Source: CAKOSP01 sp964370755 (lineage in GTDB: Bacteria > Bacillota_I > Bacilli_A > RF39 > UBA660). From it: DNA of 64,000 nt. This document shows positions 6,938-14,926 of this stretch, in pieces. Both the position numbers and the translations under genes were made by a program. Location of the stretch: the NCBI GenBank assembly GCA_964370755.1, contig CAYJKL010000003.1:1-64000 (forward strand), in the 5' to 3' direction. Each line of letters begins with the position of its first letter. Position 1 is the first letter of the stretch. A model generated the notes under the pieces. That model was given only the letters and a program-made list of their open reading frames with translations, did not search any database and was not told the DNA's origin.

Positions 6938-7612
6938 ATGGAAAAAAATAATCCACTTTATAAAAATCAAGGAATACACGCAATTACTTCAATTTTTACA
7001 GTAGAAAAAGGAATAGTAAAAGTTTTACTTATAAAAAGAAAACAAGAACCATTTTGCGGTATGTGGGCACTTGTAGGCGGAGCTATATATAATAATGAAG
7101 ATTTAGTAGATGGATTACTTAGAGAAATTAATGAAAAAACAGGTATCACAGATATTGAAGTTTATTTCTCTGGAGTTTTTGGAAAAAAAGATAGATCACC
7201 TGTTATTAGAATGCTTGCAACATCTTTTGTAGGTATTATAGATTCAAAAAGAGTAAAAATATTAAAAGAAACTATTAATACATCAAATGCAGAGTGGATA
7301 GATATAAAAAATATAAACACACTTGCATACGACCACAATGAGATACTTGACCATGCTCTTGAAACACTTAAAGAATTAATAAACACAACAGATATTTTAA
7401 AATCATTATTTCCAGATGGATTTACACTTCCAGAACTTCAAAAAACATTTGAAACAATAACTGGAGAAACTTATGATAGAAGAAATTTCAGAAAGAAATT
7501 TATAGCGAATAATTTAATAAAAGCGACAAATAAAACAAAAACTTTTGGAGGCAATAAGCCTGCTATAGTGTATAAATTTAATAAAATAAAAACTGCAAAA
7601 AATGTATTTTAA
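6938..7612 (+). CDS. Nudix-related transcriptional regulator, NrtR-like
   Basis: A 224-residue protein. An N-terminal Nudix domain (about 10-150) is followed by a winged-helix domain (about 160-220, FTLPELQKTFETITG, then DRRNFRKKF), the layout of NrtR regulators and related ADP-ribose-responsive proteins. The Nudix box (GGAIYNNEDLVDGLLREINEKTGI shortened) keeps R-E but has Lys for the second Glu of the EE pair, in line with ligand sensing rather than catalysis. NrtR proteins repress NAD or pentose genes and release DNA on binding ADP-ribose. No such genes are adjacent, so its target is unknown. Ribosome site: AATGAGGT, 8 nt upstream. It ends in its own terminator. Confidence 0.8.
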   Translation: MEKNNPLYKNQGIHAITSIFTVEKGIVKVLLIKRKQEPFCGMWALVGGAIYNNEDLVDGLLREINEKTGITDIEVYFSGVFGKKDRSPVIRMLATSFVGIIDSKRVKILKETINTSNAEWIDIKNINTLAYDHNEILDHALETLKELINTTDILKSLFPDGFTLPELQKTFETITGETYDRRNFRKKFIANNLIKATNKTKTFGGNKPAIVYKFNKIKTAKNVF

Positions 7613-7614
7613 GG

Positions 7615-7639
7615 CAAAGAATAATTTCTTTGTTTTTTT
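7615..7639 (+). terminator. Terminator after the NrtR-like gene
   Basis: CAAAGAA, loop TAAT, TTCTTTG and T7. The T-run abuts the operator of the next operon. Confidence 0.8.
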
Positions 7640-7669
7640 AAGGTTTCTTTAAGGTATTATTTATATAAT
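7637..7669 (+). promoter_or_regulatory. Exporter promoter with TCS1-type direct repeats
   Basis: TTTAAGG (7637-7643) and TTTAAGG (7648-7654) are a perfect 11-bp-period direct repeat. TATAAT follows at 7664-7669, 10 bp after the G of the second TTTAAG. It shares the core AAGGTTT-N-TTTAAG with the TCS1 promoter. No -35 is visible. Confidence 0.65.
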
Positions 7670-7691
7670 GTTAAAGGAAAGAAGGTAATAC

Positions 7692-9107
7692 ATGAAAAAA
7701 AGTATGGTTAAAAGAGCTTGGCTCAATATAACTAGGAAGAAAAACAAATCTATAATATTATTTATTATAATGTTTGTAATAGCAAACTTAGTGCTTGCGT
7801 CACTTGCAATAGGAAATGCAGTAGATGAAAGTACAGAGTATGCAAAAGAGTCACTAGGTAGTGAAATATATCTAAATGCAGATATGGAAAAATTAAGAGG
7901 AGAAATGACTTCTAGTGATGGTAGTTTTAATAGAGAATCAATGTCATCATTTGCAAGACCAGAAATTAACTCTAATATGGTCGAAGACATAGCAAACTCA
8001 GAGTATGTTAAAGATTATACATATAGTCTATATGCATCATTTGAAGCTGAAAATTTCAGTTTAATTGAGTCAGATACTGAAAATTCAGGAAATTCAGGAA
8101 TGATGGGAGGAATTGAAAGACCAGATACAATAACTGGTGTTAACTCTTATGCATTTATACCAGGTGTAGAAAGTAATATAATTGAAATAACTGAAGGAAC
8201 ATACTTCGATGAAACAGCGGATGATAGCATTATAATATCTTACGAACTTGCAGAAGAAAATGAAGTAGCAGTAGGAGATATATTAGAACTTAAAAATACA
8301 GAAACAGAAGAAATATTTTCATATGAAATAATAGGCATTTTTATGGCAAGTGAAGAAGGTTATGAAAATAGTATTTACATGAATATAGAAAGCGCATCAA
8401 AACTACTTACAGAAGAAGATTATAACAATGGAGACTATACAGTTAGTAGTGTTATTTATTATTTAAATAATCCGGAAAATGTAGATAAATTTATAGATGA
8501 AGCAAGTGAAAAATATGATTTAGAAGAAATGAGTTTAACTCTTGATATAGATAACAGTGCATATGAGCAAATGGCAGGTCCACTTGAATCAGTAGGATCG
8601 TTTAGTACCACTATAATGATTGTAGTTATAATAGCAGCAGTATTAATAATTGCACTTATAATTAATAATAATATTAAAGATAGAAAATACGAAATGGGAG
8701 TACTTATGAGTTTAGGTGCTACTAAGCTAAATATCATAGGACAAATTTTACTTGAACTTGTTGTAGTAGCAACAGTAGGGTTTATTTTATCAATTGGTAC
8801 AAGCTCGATTATAGCAAATGCTATGTCAGATAGTTTATTATCTAGTCAACTTGAAATGAATGAAGAGCAAAGTACTAATAACTTTGGAAGACCATCTGGA
8901 GGTAGCATGATGGGCGGGGGTATGACCGCAATGCAAGGTAGTAACAGTGATGTAGAAGTAATAGATGAAATAGATGTAAATGTAAGCGCAGCAGAGTACT
9001 TAACATTATTCTTATTAGGATATGGAGTTGTAATAGTAGCAATGAGTATGCCAGCGATTAATATTATGAAGTACGAACCTAAAACAATACTTACAGGAAG
9101 GGAGTAG
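7692..9107 (+). CDS. MacB/FtsX-type ABC exporter permease
   Basis: A 471-residue permease with four membrane helices (about 20-42, 303-326, 353-378, 432-455) and a large extracytoplasmic MacB-type domain between helices 1 and 2. That topology is typical of MacB/LolE-like mechanotransmission ABC transporters, which move antimicrobial peptides, lipoproteins or signals across the membrane rather than by a channel. Two Gly/Met-rich segments are unusual: SGNSGMMGG near residue 138, and GGSMMGGGMTAMQG near 405 in the helix 3-4 loop. AAGGAAAGAAGG precedes the start. It lies 4 bp before its ATPase gene. The operator suggests control by TCS1, a frequent pairing for peptide-sensing exporters. Confidence 0.87.
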   Translation: MKKSMVKRAWLNITRKKNKSIILFIIMFVIANLVLASLAIGNAVDESTEYAKESLGSEIYLNADMEKLRGEMTSSDGSFNRESMSSFARPEINSNMVEDIANSEYVKDYTYSLYASFEAENFSLIESDTENSGNSGMMGGIERPDTITGVNSYAFIPGVESNIIEITEGTYFDETADDSIIISYELAEENEVAVGDILELKNTETEEIFSYEIIGIFMASEEGYENSIYMNIESASKLLTEEDYNNGDYTVSSVIYYLNNPENVDKFIDEASEKYDLEEMSLTLDIDNSAYEQMAGPLESVGSFSTTIMIVVIIAAVLIIALIINNNIKDRKYEMGVLMSLGATKLNIIGQILLELVVVATVGFILSIGTSSIIANAMSDSLLSSQLEMNEEQSTNNFGRPSGGSMMGGGMTAMQGSNSDVEVIDEIDVNVSAAEYLTLFLLGYGVVIVAMSMPAINIMKYEPKTILTGRE

Positions 9108-9111
9108 TTAA

Positions 9112-9768
9112 ATGAATAAATTAAAAATTAAAAATTTAAAATATAGTTATGAAGAAGGTGATTCAAGCACAGAAGTATTAAAAGGTGTAAATGCAGAATT
9201 TTCATCAGGTAAATTATATGCCATAGTAGGAGAATCAGGATCAGGAAAAACAACACTCATATCAATTTTGTCTGGTCTTGATGCACTACAAGATGGAGAT
9301 ATTCTTTATAATGATACTTCACTAAAAGACATAGGTTCTGCAGACTTTAGACTTCATTATGTAAATATAGTATTTCAGTCATACAACTTAATCAATTACA
9401 TGACAGCAAAAGAAAATGTAGAAGTAGGTATAGATTTCTCAGGCGTAGAAAAAGATAAAGACTATGCTTATGAAGTATTAAAATCAGTAGGAATAAATAA
9501 ATCAAAAGCAGACAGAATGGTACTAAAATTATCAGGAGGAGAGCAACAAAGAGTAGCGGTAGCAAGAGCAATTGCAACAGATGTACCAATTATAGTAGCA
9601 GACGAACCTACTGGAAACTTAGATGAAGAAACAGAAAAGAAAGTAATGGACATCTTCAAACAAATGGCAAAGGATGGAAAAATAGTTATTATAGTTACCC
9701 ACTCTAAAAACGTTTCATCATATGCAGACAAAGTTTATAAAATGAAAAAAGGAGTTATTGAATCATAA
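9112..9768 (+). CDS. ABC exporter ATPase, MacB/LolD type
   Basis: A 218-residue ATPase, normal for the family. Walker A GESGSGKTT (about 41-49), Q-loop VFQSYNL, signature LSGGEQQRVAVARA (about 141-154), Walker B IIVADEPTGNLD and switch histidine THS are all intact. It energises the permease encoded just upstream; no third (MFP or substrate-binding) gene follows. The end of the gene is embedded in a terminator. Confidence 0.93.
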   Translation: MNKLKIKNLKYSYEEGDSSTEVLKGVNAEFSSGKLYAIVGESGSGKTTLISILSGLDALQDGDILYNDTSLKDIGSADFRLHYVNIVFQSYNLINYMTAKENVEVGIDFSGVEKDKDYAYEVLKSVGINKSKADRMVLKLSGGEQQRVAVARAIATDVPIIVADEPTGNLDEETEKKVMDIFKQMAKDGKIVIIVTHSKNVSSYADKVYKMKKGVIES

Positions 9769-9780
9769 TAACTTCCTTTT
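9747..9780 (+). terminator. Terminator overlapping the ATPase stop codon
   Basis: AAAAGGA-GTTATT pairs with AATAAC-TTCCTTTT, T-run at the end. The last codons of the ATPase and its stop are inside the stem-loop. Confidence 0.75.
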
Positions 9781-10415
9781 TAGTGGTCAAAATATTTTTT
9801 TAAGTATGGAAATGTTTTAAGTAAACGTTTATAAACAAATTTATTAATTTCATCTTTAATCTCTTTAGTTACATCTAAATTCTTAAAAACTTTAATTTTA
9901 TTTTTTAGTTTAACAGTAGTAATTGTAGATATAATAAAATCAGTAATCAAAATAACAAGTAATACTATTGCAGTTATCATTATTGTACTACTTGAAAAAC
10001 TATCAAGTATTCCAGTGAAAAATGGTTGAAAAAGTTTTATAACAACAACACCCATAATACCAAATGATATTAATCTTGAAAGTTCAACTCTGCCATTAAT
10101 ATTAAATTTAGTATGGGAGTAATCCCACCATTTCATATTAAATATTTTTTCAAGTAGGTAACTAACAAGATATTCAAGTATACCGCATAAAAGTAAACTC
10201 ATTCCAAAAAGAATGAAAAAATCGGATTCATAACTACTTAAAAATAAAATAATAATAAGTCCACCAAAACCATATATCGGAATATAAGGTCCAATTAAGT
10301 AGCCTCTATTAAGTACTAGTTTTTTCTCTTCAACATAAATTGTTAGAATTTCCATAACTGTACCTAGTACGGCATAAATAAAAAAATAAATAACTAAATA
10401 ATAAAAATTTTCCAT
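9780..10415 (-). CDS. Putative ABC_trans_CmpB-type membrane protein
   Basis: A 211-residue polytopic protein with about five membrane helices. The segment NRGYLIGPYIPIYGFGG (about 36-52) after a hydrophobic N-terminus is the signature of the PF06541 family, annotated as putative ABC transporter permeases (CmpB) and common in low-GC Firmicutes. No function is established. The start at 10415 is chosen because AGAGGT lies 7 nt upstream on the minus strand; an upstream in-frame extension has no ribosome site. A basic helical C-terminal tail lies in the cytoplasm. Convergent with the ABC exporter and divergent from ftsY. Confidence 0.75.
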   Translation of the reverse strand: MENFYYLVIYFFIYAVLGTVMEILTIYVEEKKLVLNRGYLIGPYIPIYGFGGLIIILFLSSYESDFFILFGMSLLLCGILEYLVSYLLEKIFNMKWWDYSHTKFNINGRVELSRLISFGIMGVVVIKLFQPFFTGILDSFSSSTIMITAIVLLVILITDFIISTITTVKLKNKIKVFKNLDVTKEIKDEINKFVYKRLLKTFPYLKKYFDH

Positions 10416-10483
10416 ATGATAACCTCTAAATTCATTATATAGCAAAAAAAATATAATATCAAGTTCCAAAAAAAATGTATACA

Positions 10484-10492
10484 TGATATAAT
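10484..10492 (+). promoter_or_regulatory. Extended -10 promoter of ftsY
   Basis: TGA-TATAAT, inside the string ATACATGATATAAT. The same string precedes dnaB at 46727-46740, and a close variant is at 39956-39967. The -35 is weak. Confidence 0.55.
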
Positions 10493-10515
10493 TAAATAAG
10501 AAATTAGGAGGATTT

Positions 10516-11497
10516 ATGGGATTTTTTGATAAAATAAAAAAAATAATAACTAAAAAAGAAACTGAAGAAGATAAAGAGGAGTTAAAACTTTATGATGAGG
10601 GTCTTGAAAAAACAAGAGAAGAGTTTACATCAAGATTAGTAAAGTTATCTAAAATACATAAAAAAGTAACAGAAGAATATTTTGAAGAACTTGAAGATAT
10701 TTTAATAATGGCTGATATCGGAGTAAACACAGTTATGGAATTTTTAGACAAGTTAAGAAAAAGGGTTAAAAGCGAAAAAATAACAGATACAGAAGAACTT
10801 AAAGAAATAATTGTAGATGAACTATTCATTATATATGTTGATGATGAAGTATTAACAGACAAGGTGAAATTTGCTGAAAACGGACCTACAGTTATCCTAG
10901 TAGTTGGAGTAAACGGAGTAGGTAAAACTACAACAATAGCAAAACTTGCACATAAATATAAAGAAGAAGGAAAAAAAGTTTTACTTATAGCAGGAGACAC
11001 ATTTAGAGCAGGCGCAACAGAGCAACTTAAGGTGTGGTCAGAGCGTACAAATAGTTTATTTTACGGAAATGAAAATAACGATCCAGCAAGTGTAGTATTT
11101 GATGGTATCAAATATGGCAAAGAAGAAAATGCAGATATAATTTTAGTAGATACAGCGGGTAGACTACAAAATAAAGCAAACTTAATGAAAGAACTTGAAA
11201 AAATAAATAAAATAATAGGAAGAGAAATAGAGGATGCTCCTCATGAAACCCTTTTAGTTATAGATGCATCTACTGGTCAAAATGGAATTATGCAAGCAGA
11301 GCACTTTAAAGAAATTACCAATATAACAGGAATAGTTTTAACAAAACTTGATGGANNNNNNNNNNGGAATAGTTTTAGCGATTAAAGAAAAAGTTAAACT
11401 TCCAGTTAAGTTTGTTGGACTTGGAGAAAAAATGACAGATTTAAAAACATTTGATATTGAAAACTATATCTATGGTTTATTTAAGGATATGATGTAA
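10516..11497 (+). CDS. ftsY: Signal recognition particle receptor FtsY (contains assembly gap)
   Basis: SRP receptor GTPase that docks ribosome-SRP complexes at the membrane. The N domain (about 20-110) is followed by the G domain with G1 GVNGVGKTTT (about 130), DTFRAGA, DTAGR and TKLDG. Ten Ns follow TKLDG. After them the sequence IVLAIKEK...VKFVGLGE...FDIENYIYGLFKDMM continues in another frame. The family has TAKGG at that point, needing 12 bases rather than 10, so the gap size is arbitrary and the gene is almost certainly intact. GGAGG precedes the ATG. ylxM follows 1 bp later. There is no long acidic A domain, as usual in Firmicutes. Confidence 0.93.
11356..11365. other. Assembly gap (10 N) inside ftsY
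   Basis: Ten unknown bases. Conserved FtsY sequence on both sides implies 12 missing bases, so the frame break is artificial. Confidence 0.95.
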
Positions 11498-11498
11498 T

Positions 11499-11789
11499 AT
11501 GGATAAACTTATATATTTTAATAAATTATTTGACATATACGGTAATTTATTTACGGAAAATCAAAAAGATATTTTTAAACTTTATTATGAAGAAAATTTA
11601 AGTTTACAAGAAATAGCAGATTTAAAAAAAGTATCAAGAGCATTTGTTTCAAAATCAATAAATGGAACTGAAGAAAAGCTTGAAGAGTATGAATCACATT
11701 TAAAATGTTTAATTTTAAAAGAAAAAATAAATAATATTATAGAGCTAAATGATTTAGAAAAAATAAAAACTGAACTTAAAAAGTTATAA
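11499..11789 (+). CDS. ylxM: YlxM/UPF0122 SRP-associated DNA-binding-like protein
   Basis: A 96-residue helical protein with a sigma-region-4-like helix-turn-helix (LSLQEIADLKKVSRAFVSKSI, split about 30-50) in the YlxM family. YlxM is encoded with ftsY and ffh in Firmicutes and in streptococci stimulates SRP GTPase activity. Here it directly follows ftsY (1-bp gap), but no ffh follows; ffh must be elsewhere. The start ATG overlaps the end of ftsY, so translation is probably coupled. Confidence 0.88.
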   Translation: MDKLIYFNKLFDIYGNLFTENQKDIFKLYYEENLSLQEIADLKKVSRAFVSKSINGTEEKLEEYESHLKCLILKEKINNIIELNDLEKIKTELKKL

Positions 11790-11827
11790 ATTATATTTTT
11801 CTTCATATATCTTATTAAGAGGTGTAT

Positions 11828-11896
11828 ATGAAAAAGATGCTTGATAATATTAAGAAATTTTTTAATATTAAAAACAAAGAAGAAAGCGATAAGTAA
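11828..11896 (+). CDS. 22-aa amphipathic peptide ORF
   Basis: AAGAGGTG lies 5 nt before ATG. The peptide MKKMLDNIKKFFNIKNKEE plus SDK has hydrophobic residues (M4, L5, I8, F11, F12, I14) spaced as one face of an amphipathic helix with lysines on the other, followed by an acidic tail. Its stop codon is inside a good terminator hairpin, so it is the last ORF of the ftsY-ylxM transcript or a separate tiny gene. It could be a membrane-binding peptide or a chance ORF; the strong ribosome site favours translation. Confidence 0.45.
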   Translation: MKKMLDNIKKFFNIKNKEESDK

Positions 11897-11909
11897 ATTT
11901 ATCGTTTTT
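11887..11909 (+). terminator. Terminator of the ftsY-ylxM unit
   Basis: CGATAA, loop GTAAAT, TTATCG, T5. It includes the stop of the 22-aa ORF. Confidence 0.75.
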
Positions 11910-11967
11910 AATTTTAATAATGAATAAGAAAAATAATTAAACATAAATTTAATTAGAGGTGTTTGTT

Positions 11968-13110
11968 GTGAAAAAACTAATAATCGGATTTATGTTTTTA
12001 TTTTCATTTTCTCTTAGTATAAATGCAGAAGAAAATATAACTCAAAATTCAAAAAGCGCTATACTAATGGATAGTGCAACTGGTCAGGTTTTATATGATT
12101 ATAATTCAAAAGAAAAACTTGCTCCAGCATCTATGACAAAAATAGCAAGTATGCTTCTTATAATGGAAGCAGTAGACGAAGGTAAAATATCACTTGAAGA
12201 TAAAGTTACTATAAGTAGTGAAGCTGCTAGTATGGGTGGCAGTCAAGTATTTTTAGAAGAAGGAGAAACTTATACATTAAATGAACTGTTAAAAGGAGTT
12301 GCAATAGCTAGTGGTAATGATGCAGTAGTAGCTCTTGCAGAAAAAGTAGGCGGAACTGTATCAAACTTTGTCAACATGATGAATGATAAGTGCAAAGTAC
12401 TTGGATGTATGAATACAAATTTTATGAACCCGCATGGACTAGATGAAGAAAACCATTATTCATCAGCATATGATATGGCTATCTTATCAAGAGAACTTTT
12501 AAAACATGAAAAAATACTAGAGTACACAAGTATTTATGAAGAGTACTTAAATAAACCAGATGGATCAAGTACTTGGTTAGTTAATACAAATAAATTAATA
12601 AGATTCTATGATGGCGTAGATGGACTTAAAACAGGTTTTACAGATACAGCAGGATACTGCCTAACTAGTACTGCTATGAAAAATGATTTCAGACTTATCT
12701 CAGTAGTGATGGGTTCCCCTACAAGTGACTCAAGAAGCGAAGATACTGTAAATTTACTTAACTACGGATTTAATAGTTATAAACTTGTTATGATTCATGA
12801 AAAAGAAAAGAGTTTAGGAAACGTAGATATAATAAATGGTAAAAATGAAAGTGTAGACATATATTTAAAAGAAGATGCAGTACATTTACAAAAAATAACT
12901 GATAGTAATGCATCATATGATTTTGATATAAAATTAGATAGCATAGTGGCCCCAGTTGAAAAAGGAAGTATAGTAGGAACTGCAGACATCTTAGACAATG
13001 AAGGTACAATCATTGATACAGTAGATATAGTAGTAAATGAAGATATAAAGAAAGCAAATTTATTTGACTATTTTCTAAAAAACTTAAAGACGGTAGTAGC
13101 AGGTAAATAA
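11968..13110 (+). CDS. dacA: D-alanyl-D-alanine carboxypeptidase (PBP5/DacA family)
   Basis: Low-molecular-weight penicillin-binding protein that trims the terminal D-Ala of peptidoglycan stem peptides outside the cell. A signal peptide (about 1-20, cleavage near NAEE) is followed by the serine peptidase domain with SxxK (Ser55-Met-Thr-Lys58), SGN near residue 115 and KTG near 217, all intact. A C-terminal PBP5-type beta domain follows and ends in a short amphipathic anchor (FDYFLKNLKTVVAGK). GTG at 11968 is chosen because AGAGGTG lies 6 nt upstream; a GTG three codons earlier is part of that site. 380 residues is normal. Monocistronic, with its own terminator. Confidence 0.93.
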   Translation: MKKLIIGFMFLFSFSLSINAEENITQNSKSAILMDSATGQVLYDYNSKEKLAPASMTKIASMLLIMEAVDEGKISLEDKVTISSEAASMGGSQVFLEEGETYTLNELLKGVAIASGNDAVVALAEKVGGTVSNFVNMMNDKCKVLGCMNTNFMNPHGLDEENHYSSAYDMAILSRELLKHEKILEYTSIYEEYLNKPDGSSTWLVNTNKLIRFYDGVDGLKTGFTDTAGYCLTSTAMKNDFRLISVVMGSPTSDSRSEDTVNLLNYGFNSYKLVMIHEKEKSLGNVDIINGKNESVDIYLKEDAVHLQKITDSNASYDFDIKLDSIVAPVEKGSIVGTADILDNEGTIIDTVDIVVNEDIKKANLFDYFLKNLKTVVAGK

Positions 13111-13176
13111 AATAACAAAAAAATAAAAGTCTACCACTAAATTAATATTGTTTAACTTTTTGTGTAAATAAATTGT

Positions 13177-13203
13177 AAAAATGCTTGAAAAAGCATTTTT
13201 TTT
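13177..13203 (+). terminator. Terminator (AAAATGCTT-gaaa-AAGCATTTT)
   Basis: Perfect 10-bp stem, GAAA tetraloop and T8. The same TGCTT-GAAA-AAGCA hairpin terminates the operon at 25092. Confidence 0.85.
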
Positions 13204-13232
13204 AAAATATAATAAAAATTAGAGGTGAAGTA

Positions 13233-13859
13233 ATGTTAAATAAAGAAGGAATATTAAAAGCTATTGAAGCTGGAGATATTTATGTTGGAAACGAAATAAA
13301 AGAAGACTATAGCAATGATGGACAGTTTAATCAAACTAGATTGACAGATGAAGGTAAGGTAGGTGATGGTTTTGTTTATGTAACTCTAGCGCCAAAAATT
13401 TTAGTGTATAAAAACAAAGAACTATATTTTAAGAAAAAAAATGATTGTGAAGAAATTTTTATACCAGAAGAAGGGTTAGTATTAGAACCAGGCAAATTTT
13501 ATTTAGGTACCACACAAGAGTACACTCTAACTAAGAATTATGTTCCTAAAATAAATGGCTTGCCAGGACTTTCTCTGCCAGGTGTTTATATACATATTAC
13601 TGCAGGATTTGGAGATAATGGATTTGCTGGAAATTGGACTTTAGAAATATGTGCTGCAGAAAGTGGTTTTGACAATAATTATAAGCCAGTTTTAAAAAGT
13701 GGTCAATTAATAGGTATACTACAGTATGACCATATGCTTGGAAATGGTGAAATAAAATATGAAGGCAAATATCTAGGACAAACTGATGTAACAGCTTCTA
13801 GATCATATCAAGATACTGAGGATATGATTAGATATCGTAAAAAAAGAGGTGAAATATAA
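13233..13859 (+). CDS. dCTP deaminase-like protein, catalytic serine and arginine lost
   Basis: A 208-residue protein of the dCTP deaminase/dUTPase fold. The region LVLEPGKFYLGTTQEYTL (about 84-101), ITAGFGDNGFAGNWTLEI (about 122-139) and LKSGQLIGIL align with Dcd. The catalytic Glu138 (NWTLE) is present. The GRSSLARLG motif that supplies Ser111 and Arg115 in E. coli Dcd is replaced by GLPGLSLPG (Pro and Leu at those positions), so it should not deaminate dCTP alone. It overlaps the next gene (TAATG), which encodes two more such domains with complementary losses. AGAGGTGAAGTA precedes the ATG. Confidence 0.72.
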   Translation: MLNKEGILKAIEAGDIYVGNEIKEDYSNDGQFNQTRLTDEGKVGDGFVYVTLAPKILVYKNKELYFKKKNDCEEIFIPEEGLVLEPGKFYLGTTQEYTLTKNYVPKINGLPGLSLPGVYIHITAGFGDNGFAGNWTLEICAAESGFDNNYKPVLKSGQLIGILQYDHMLGNGEIKYEGKYLGQTDVTASRSYQDTEDMIRYRKKRGEI

Positions 13860-14926
13860 TGTTAACTAGTAAAGAAATTTTAAAACAAATAGATAATGGA
13901 AAAATTAAGATAGAAGGTCTAAAGGAGAGAGATTTTTCAAAACCCAATAGTATTAAACTAAGAATGACAGATTATGTATATTTATTAGATTATAAGATAT
14001 ATAATGATTTTAATAATCCGCTAGAGCGCGAAGTTGTTCTTCGTCAAGAACTAGAAACAAATAATTTTAGATATCTAAAACCTATTAAAATACCAGAGTG
14101 TGGACTTGAGATAGAAAAAAATACATTATATATAGCAAAAAGTTCAATAAACATTGCAACTAATGGATATACACCCTTAGTATATGGTAAAGCACTTTTA
14201 TCTACCAAAGGATTTGGAATTGATACGACTAATTCGTTTTATAGCGATAATTATAATGGTTTTATAACAATGAGTATAATTAGCCAAAAAAGATTAGTTA
14301 TTTATCCTAATTTAGAGGTAGGTAAATTAGCATTTAAATCTAACTTAAGTGAAAAAGAAGTAGATTATGGTATGTTAAGTGGAGCCGAAATAGACAGAAA
14401 GTTAAAATGTGGTGAAATAGAAATAACACCATCTGATTTGATAAAAATCAACCCGAATTCAGTAAATTTAACCTTAAATCCAATAATTGAAAGATATACA
14501 GAAGATGTATTAGATTTAAAAGGAAACAATAAAAAAGAAGAAATAAAATTACATGAAGAAGGTTTCTTTTTAGAACCTGGTGAATGTTATGTAGCTAGTA
14601 CAAATGAGGAAATAATTGTCCCTGGTTTAATTGGAGAATTAAATGGAAGATCATCGGGTGGCAGATTAGGTTTACAAGTTCATAAAGCTGGATTAGGTGA
14701 TATAGGTTTTGAAGGTAGGTATCATCTAGGTGTTGGTTCTTTACAAAGAGTAATGATTTTACCAAATATGCAAATTTGTCAATTAGCGCTTTACAAGCCA
14801 GAAGGTGAAATTGATAGATTATATCAAGGATATTTAAGTAATATATCGGGTAATATAGATGTTCAGTACGGAGAAGTTCATAGTCAAGCTGTAGAAAGAG
14901 TTCGCAGTGCAAACAAAAAAATATAA
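13859..14926 (+). CDS. Tandem two-domain dCTP deaminase-like protein
   Basis: A 355-residue protein built of two Dcd-like domains (about 1-165 and 170-355), twice the normal length. The C-terminal domain keeps the GRSSGGRLG motif (Ser265, Arg269, aligning with Ser111 and Arg115 of E. coli Dcd), but the catalytic Glu is Gly291 (YHLGV). The N-terminal domain has lost both motifs (GKALLSTKG, then FITMSI). With the protein encoded upstream this makes three Dcd domains holding one Glu and one Ser/Arg pair. Dcd is normally a homotrimer with active sites at the subunit interfaces, so a pseudo-trimer with one working site is possible. The start overlaps the previous stop; the end overlaps the cytidylyltransferase gene by 20 bp. 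Confidence 0.72.
   Translation: MLTSKEILKQIDNGKIKIEGLKERDFSKPNSIKLRMTDYVYLLDYKIYNDFNNPLEREVVLRQELETNNFRYLKPIKIPECGLEIEKNTLYIAKSSINIATNGYTPLVYGKALLSTKGFGIDTTNSFYSDNYNGFITMSIISQKRLVIYPNLEVGKLAFKSNLSEKEVDYGMLSGAEIDRKLKCGEIEITPSDLIKINPNSVNLTLNPIIERYTEDVLDLKGNNKKEEIKLHEEGFFLEPGECYVASTNEEIIVPGLIGELNGRSSGGRLGLQVHKAGLGDIGFEGRYHLGVGSLQRVMILPNMQICQLALYKPEGEIDRLYQGYLSNISGNIDVQYGEVHSQAVERVRSANKKI

Noticed and set aside
9468..9731. Long minus-strand ORFs opposite the ABC ATPase
   Set aside because: They are antisense shadows of a well-recognised gene, without ribosome sites.
11356..11497. Apparent premature end and frameshift of ftsY
   Set aside because: The break coincides with a 10-N gap; conserved sequence continues in another frame and the family needs 12 bases there, so it is an assembly artefact.
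13233..14926. Anti-phage dCTP deaminase defence
   Set aside because: Described defence deaminases belong to the zinc-dependent cytidine-deaminase fold; these are Dcd/dUTPase-fold proteins with broken active sites.
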